Positions 30,413-34,971 of a stretch of DNA of 34,971 bases are shown piece after piece. The notes beneath the pieces were generated by a model. It was not told the origin of the DNA, did not search any database, and was given only the letters and a program-made list of their open reading frames with translations. The position numbers and the translations under genes were made by a program. The first letter of the stretch is position 1, and every line of letters starts with the position of its first letter. Source of the DNA: Lingula anatina (lineage: Eukaryota > Brachiopoda > Lingulata > Lingulida > Lingulidae); contig NW_019775418.1 of the NCBI RefSeq assembly GCF_001039355.2, positions 329,341 to 364,311 on the forward strand, in the 5' to 3' direction.

Positions 30413-33289
30413 TCCCTTAAATACCATACTGGAGTCCAGAGATAAAAGGGACACCAAGGATGGCAACAGACACAGTCCATGGCCGCATGTTGACAGGTGT
30501 GAATGCTGGTCCATGGACGACCCGTGAAATGAGTTATTAGAAACCTGGTATTGTGTCAGCTACTCACCTCTGCTGGGTGGCTGATCATTAAAACATGCAT
30601 GATTTAGTTTGTAGAAATTATTTTCATGAACTGTGGCCTCGGACTTTTTGTGAAAATGTCTATAAAGGGTTTTACTTGACACAAGATTACCTTTTTTATA
30701 TCACTTACTGCTAATTTGTATACTTTCAAGTTAAAATTTCATTTCATCTGTCTTTAATATCTCTGCTGTTTTAAGTCTTTCTCAGTTTTAGCTCTGCAAG
30801 TGGCTATTTATTCTACCCATGAATTTCTACTTCACAATTTTAAAATATATAGCTGTGGTCTGAGTAAATTGATATTTTAAGGTCAAAATCAATAAAATGT
30901 GATTCATAATTTTGGAGTTTAAAAGAAATGTTTTTATTACCCCTTTAAATTATATCATTGACATACATAATCAATATAAGAAAACTGGTTCAGACCCCTG
31001 CTAGAGCCCCAGCTGTAAATTACATAACATATATTGTTGTATAATCAGAAAGATTTCTTAAGGAATTAGGAGTATGTTAAGCATAATTAAGTCTGGATAG
31101 TAGTTAATAATGCCATTTTAGGTCCATTATACTTAGAATACAGTAACTGTTAATGTATTGCAGGTCTTTAATGATGTAGAGAGGTATATGAACTGGAAAA
31201 CCAGGGAGGGGAAGGGGGGGTGGTTGTTCAGCTGAATATATAATAATTGGGCTTGTATTAAGGGCTGTATGTAATTAATGAAAGGACTTGGTGAAGAAAG
31301 GGGTAATATTCAACTTAATACTTTATGCAACCTGCGTTATGTCAGCTAGTGGAGTTCCCAAACAATTATTTTGGTTGACTGGGTAAGGTTTGCAGTGCTT
31401 GGCTCTTTAGACAATGTATACTTTATTGTGCTTTATGAAAGACACTTTTGTCTTCAACTTCGACATTTTCCTCTACCTGGGAACTTTGTTTTATTCCCCT
31501 TTTATTTCTCTTGATCTTTCCTTGTAATGTTTCATCTGACAACTTAATAGCTTTTGATAAATTTGTCTTTCTATTTTTCCTATTTTATGTCTTCTGTTGA
31601 TGGTACCCATAAAACTTTGAGAACAGAACCCAGCAGACAGGGTTGAAAATGTCGGTACATTAAGAATAACATGTCTTGTACAGTTAAGAAAGTTACGTCA
31701 GGTATTACCAGCAGTCTCCACCCCCTCAGCCACGCCCTCCTCTCCCCTTCTTTGATCTGTAGCCTTTTTGTTTGTTGTCCCTCTTACGTCTTATAATATG
31801 GGTGAGTGGTGATAAAATATTTAGCTTTGATTTTCAAAAGAAGTTACCAGTCCAGGGTTTGAAGTCAAAAGCCTTGCTGGACTTGCTTCTGCAATATATC
31901 AACAGATAAAATAATTTTCAGATGGGTGATTCTGAAAAGACAACATGTCTGATATGTAGACAACCTACCTAGACTTCTCTGCTTAGTCTTAAGATACAAA
32001 AATAATCACAGACTGTGAATTATGTTCGCTTTGAATAAAAACAGAGTCGAGGTAAGATGCGTGTTGTTTCAGCAAAGGTACAGTTTTGGTCAGGAAAGGT
32101 GGTGTAAATTTAGAGGGGGCATTTGTGTCCAAAAAGTAAACTCTGCCCACCTTTCCAATGGATTCTGCCTAACAAGAACCATGGCAATTGATGATACGAG
32201 TAGTTTGTAATTTTCTGTACATGTAATACTTGCAGTCAATCCAGATGTGGCATGTGAAGATGGCTTGGGGGGGGGGGGGTATCTTCTTTAGACTTTTCTT
32301 TTTGCAAACATGCTGAGAGAAGAGAGACAGATTCTTACAGTATTATCCTTATGTTTTTAAATGTACATATTCCTTTTGATGAATGAAAGGAAAGAAATGT
32401 TTATTTGTCTATTTAAGATATCCCTAAAAAGTGTGTTCAGTGTAGAATTTCTGCCCCTCACACTGGAAAGATTAATTAGCCAGCAGGCGTTGGTACATTT
32501 GGTGTGAAGAAATGAGGTAGAGAAGGTATCTTTAGGTACAGATTTAACTGTCCTATTAACACCTCACTGCACATGTTACCTCAGCACGGGGACCACACAC
32601 GTGTGAACTTCTTCACCAGTTCACTTCTATTATCACTGCTATGGTTAACAGCATACAGAAGGCTGTCTGAGGCCACAGACTGTACAGGAGATTAGAAACT
32701 GGAATTATTATATATATAACGTTAACGCTGATACAGACTGGAAATTTAAAAAGAAAGGAAGAATTTGTTGGAATAATTCACTGCAGCGTATCTTGCTGAG
32801 TTTGCAGGTATTCACATTTAAGAAAAAAAATGTTTATTATTCTTAGACAGTGAGACATCTTTAGTGGAAAATTTTAATTTGTGAATTTTTTACTCCATGC
32901 CAATATGTGTGCAAACATAAGCTGTGTGCTGAAGTTTGTGTTCTCTACTTTCTTTTAGCTTTGTGTTAGAATTTCAGCTTTAAATTCATTTATTTCAAAT
33001 GTTGTTACTTTCAATTTAAATAGCTCATTTTGATGTTTCAAATTTCTAACCTTTTAAAGCAAGAAATCACATTTTTTTTCACTTTAATTCTAAGTGAAAA
33101 TAAGAGCTTTAAATATTCAACAAAATATATTAAGGCATTATGGATATTACTGTTTAGAAAAACAGTACGCTCCAAAATATGTCTGAATTTGCCATATCGG
33201 TGGGTTAATCTGGTTAATGTTGAAAGATGCTATAGATGATTGAGATTTTTTATAAAATAATTTATTCCCAGTTTCTTCCTGCTGTCTCT
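30413..33289. other. Long AT-rich stretch, no gene seen
   Basis: I see no recognisable protein. A pyrimidine-rich patch lies at 31710-31760, an 11-G run near 32269, and a GC-richer patch with CACACACGTGTG near 32594. Short open frames (for example 32022-32210) have no support. Confidence 0.4.
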
Positions 33290-33490
33290 TTAAGGGTGTC
33301 AGCCAGCACACACACCCCTGCTGTCAGATTAGGAAGCTTCTTTAAATCCCTGACACGTCAAGCTGCCTTAATTAGATTTTAAAAGCTGGGTGTTATTTCA
33401 GAAGTGACATTTTAAATGTAGGTTAGCTGAATTTGATTAAATGAAGCTGATCAAAATGTTTGCTGCTAATCCGTTCACTGGTTATTTATG
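33290..33490. promoter_or_regulatory. Possible conserved non-coding element
   Basis: This patch is unlike the AT-rich background and carries clustered homeodomain-type motifs: CTGTCAGATTA, the palindrome TGACACGTCA, CCTTAATTAG, TTTGATTAAATG and GCTAATCC. No open frame of note and no repeat in the window. The enhancer role is inference. Confidence 0.25.
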
Positions 33491-34480
33491 TACAGGAAGT
33501 TTAAGAGAGATGAGAGATGTGGAAATACTGGTTTTTCAGTTTGGCAGTTGGCAGCAAATGTTCTTTTACCACAATCTTATATTTTATGATATTCACAGTA
33601 TCTATAATTAGCTTTTGATGTCAATCTAATTAATTGTTAGTTTGTGACAAGTTAAGACCATTTGCTACCAAAGAAGATAGAGGGTGTTTTATGCCATATT
33701 AATTATTGTTTCTGCCCCCCCCCCCCACATCCAAGTTAAGGTGGTCACTGGTCGTCCACCTTATCACCCATATCTGAAATATAGGGATATCCCTTTGCTT
33801 ATTTGTTAGTTGAAAACACTACCAAAGCCAAGTTATCTTAGCTAGGGGGACCTGCAGTAATTGAAATATTAAGACAAAGGAAGCATTTCAAAGGAAACAT
33901 TTGCTTGGAAAGAAAAGTTTCCGCTTCACATTAAGAAAATGGACAATGTGATTTGAAGCTGTTCTCTATTTCTTTGATGGGTAATTTGTAATTTCAACAT
34001 GATTAAATTCTAATGTTTGTTTCTCTGATCAAACTATTTATACAGGGAGATTTTTAGTGTTTGTAGTGTGGCTTGAATTAGATTAAATGTTTTGCCAAAG
34101 AACTTACATGTTAGGAGTTTGCCTTTATTACATAATGATTTTAAAAATCTCCCCAACATAGGTTTGATGATAAAAAAAAGTTTAAACTTGTTTGGTTCTG
34201 GAAAATAAAACGGAATATTGTTTGAAGTTATTGATGAAGGATTCAATTAGATTGTCACTCAGAAGTTTAGGTTATTTCTCAGTTTTTTTTTTTTTTACTT
34301 ATTATTTCAATCAAAGAAACAAATTGGTTAACCAATAATGGTTACCATGTCTTGTCTAAAGGTTTGGCTATGGAAAAAAAAACAATGATACAGTGCTTAC
34401 TCGTCAGATATGTTTGTATCAAATGTGAAACAGAAGTAACATCAGTAGTCATTTGTAAACCTTCACATTCTGCAGGGTTA
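33491..34480. other. AT-rich stretch, no gene seen
   Basis: There is a C run at 33715-33727 and a T run near 34282. No protein, RNA gene or repeat unit is recognised. Confidence 0.4.
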
Positions 34481-34971
34481 GTAAGGGTGGATACAACTGT
34501 TCCAAATGCCAACATTATTGTACCACCAGCGTTAGCGCTGGCGGTACACATGGTTTCGGTCCCGTCCGGATCGTTCCGCCGGCTCCGCCGGCTCCGCCGG
34601 CTCCGCCGGCTCCGTTGGCTCCGCCGGATGGCTACCGTTACCGCTTCTCCTCCTAGACGGTAAGGGCCCCCGTACCCATCTCATGGATTTAGGTCACCTA
34701 TAATCTCAACTCGTTCCACGTAAAATTTGGGCTTTGTCGGTATTGGGGTCTGGGTGTGGCACTCATTGCAATGCACCCTTGTCTAAAAATGGCAAAATTA
34801 AATGCTAATTATCTACCCTACAGAAGGAGTTATGGGAAAAATTTCTATAGACGGCTTTCCAAAAGTCATATGTGTAGATTTCAAATATACCCTTGGATTT
34901 GACCTTTGACCTTTACTTCAAGGTCAAATGGGCCAAAATTTTCAAAAAAATGAAATTTTTTACGAAAAAAA
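34481..34971. repeat. Probable dispersed repeat: hairpin, 9-bp GC array and nuclear-receptor-like sites
   Basis: A hairpin (GTACCACCAGCG, loop TTAG, CGCTGGCGGTAC) lies at about 34520-34547. The 9-bp unit CCGCCGGCT repeats five times plus a partial unit from 34576 to 34627. Near the edge, TGACCTTTGACCT (34900-34912) is a perfect DR1 on the minus strand and TCAAGGTCA (34918-34926) is an extended half-site. Composition changes sharply from the DNA before it, and similar TTGACCT motifs occur in the 4285-4701 block. It runs off the window. The coding frame through the GC array (RRLRRLRR) is a by-product of the repeat. Confidence 0.45.

Noticed and set aside
34352-34663. Arginine/leucine repeat protein
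   Set aside because: The RRLRRLRR pattern comes from the 9-bp CCGCCGGCT array, and the rest has no protein character.
1-34971. tRNA, rRNA, retrotransposon or transposase genes
   Set aside because: I looked for A/B-box and reverse-transcriptase or transposase motifs by eye and saw none; a covariance or profile search would be decisive.

Overview
This is animal nuclear DNA. It is AT-rich and intron-rich, with GT-AG splice sites, AATAAA signals, microsatellites, long G/C homopolymers and many short foldback (MITE-like) elements. The one gene I recognise is an acyl-CoA-binding protein (ACBP/DBI) gene on the + strand. The repeat style (CGGCGACGGCGAC stretches, TTTGACCTTTGACCTT blocks, high heterozygosity) makes me lean towards a marine invertebrate, perhaps a mollusc. 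That is an inference; nothing in the window fixes the species.

Layout. Bases 1-775 hold an open frame of unknown nature that runs into a ~570-bp foldback element. Bases 776-1064 are CpG-richer with NRF-1-like palindromes and could be a promoter. Bases 1065-4283 (copy A) and 4702-8580 (copy B) are two versions of one segment carrying ACBP exons 1 and 2. They are separated by a single N (4284) and a 417-bp block found in only one of them. Exon 3 (8684-8746) is preceded by a 58-bp tandem array that repeats its own splice acceptor. A second partial copy of exon 3 and intron 3 follows another single N (9161). Exon 4 (9679-9758) carries the stop codon. A donor three bases after the stop and an acceptor at 13418 predict a large 3'UTR intron and a final exon with two AATAAA signals near 13.5 kb.

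Bases 13.5-14.95 kb are AT-rich, with a second possible polyadenylation site. Bases 15-17.7 kb are CpG-richer and end in a possible 5' non-coding exon (17597-17711) with a CTCF-like motif. The remaining 17 kb has no recognisable protein and may be a long first intron or intergenic DNA. It holds MITEs, microsatellites, a 544-bp N gap flanked by a virtually identical 1.25-kb duplication, and a few GC-richer patches that resemble conserved non-coding elements or an unrecognised exon (about 28.45, 29.04-29.31 and 33.3-33.5 kb).

Three of the four large-scale features are duplications that abut N runs. I read them mainly as unmerged alleles or contig ends, so the ACBP locus is probably single-copy. 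The allele pairs are still useful: they show a transposon insertion next to its empty site, reciprocal deletions in a MITE, and copy-number differences in minisatellites. I found no operon, CRISPR, tRNA, rRNA or large transposase gene.
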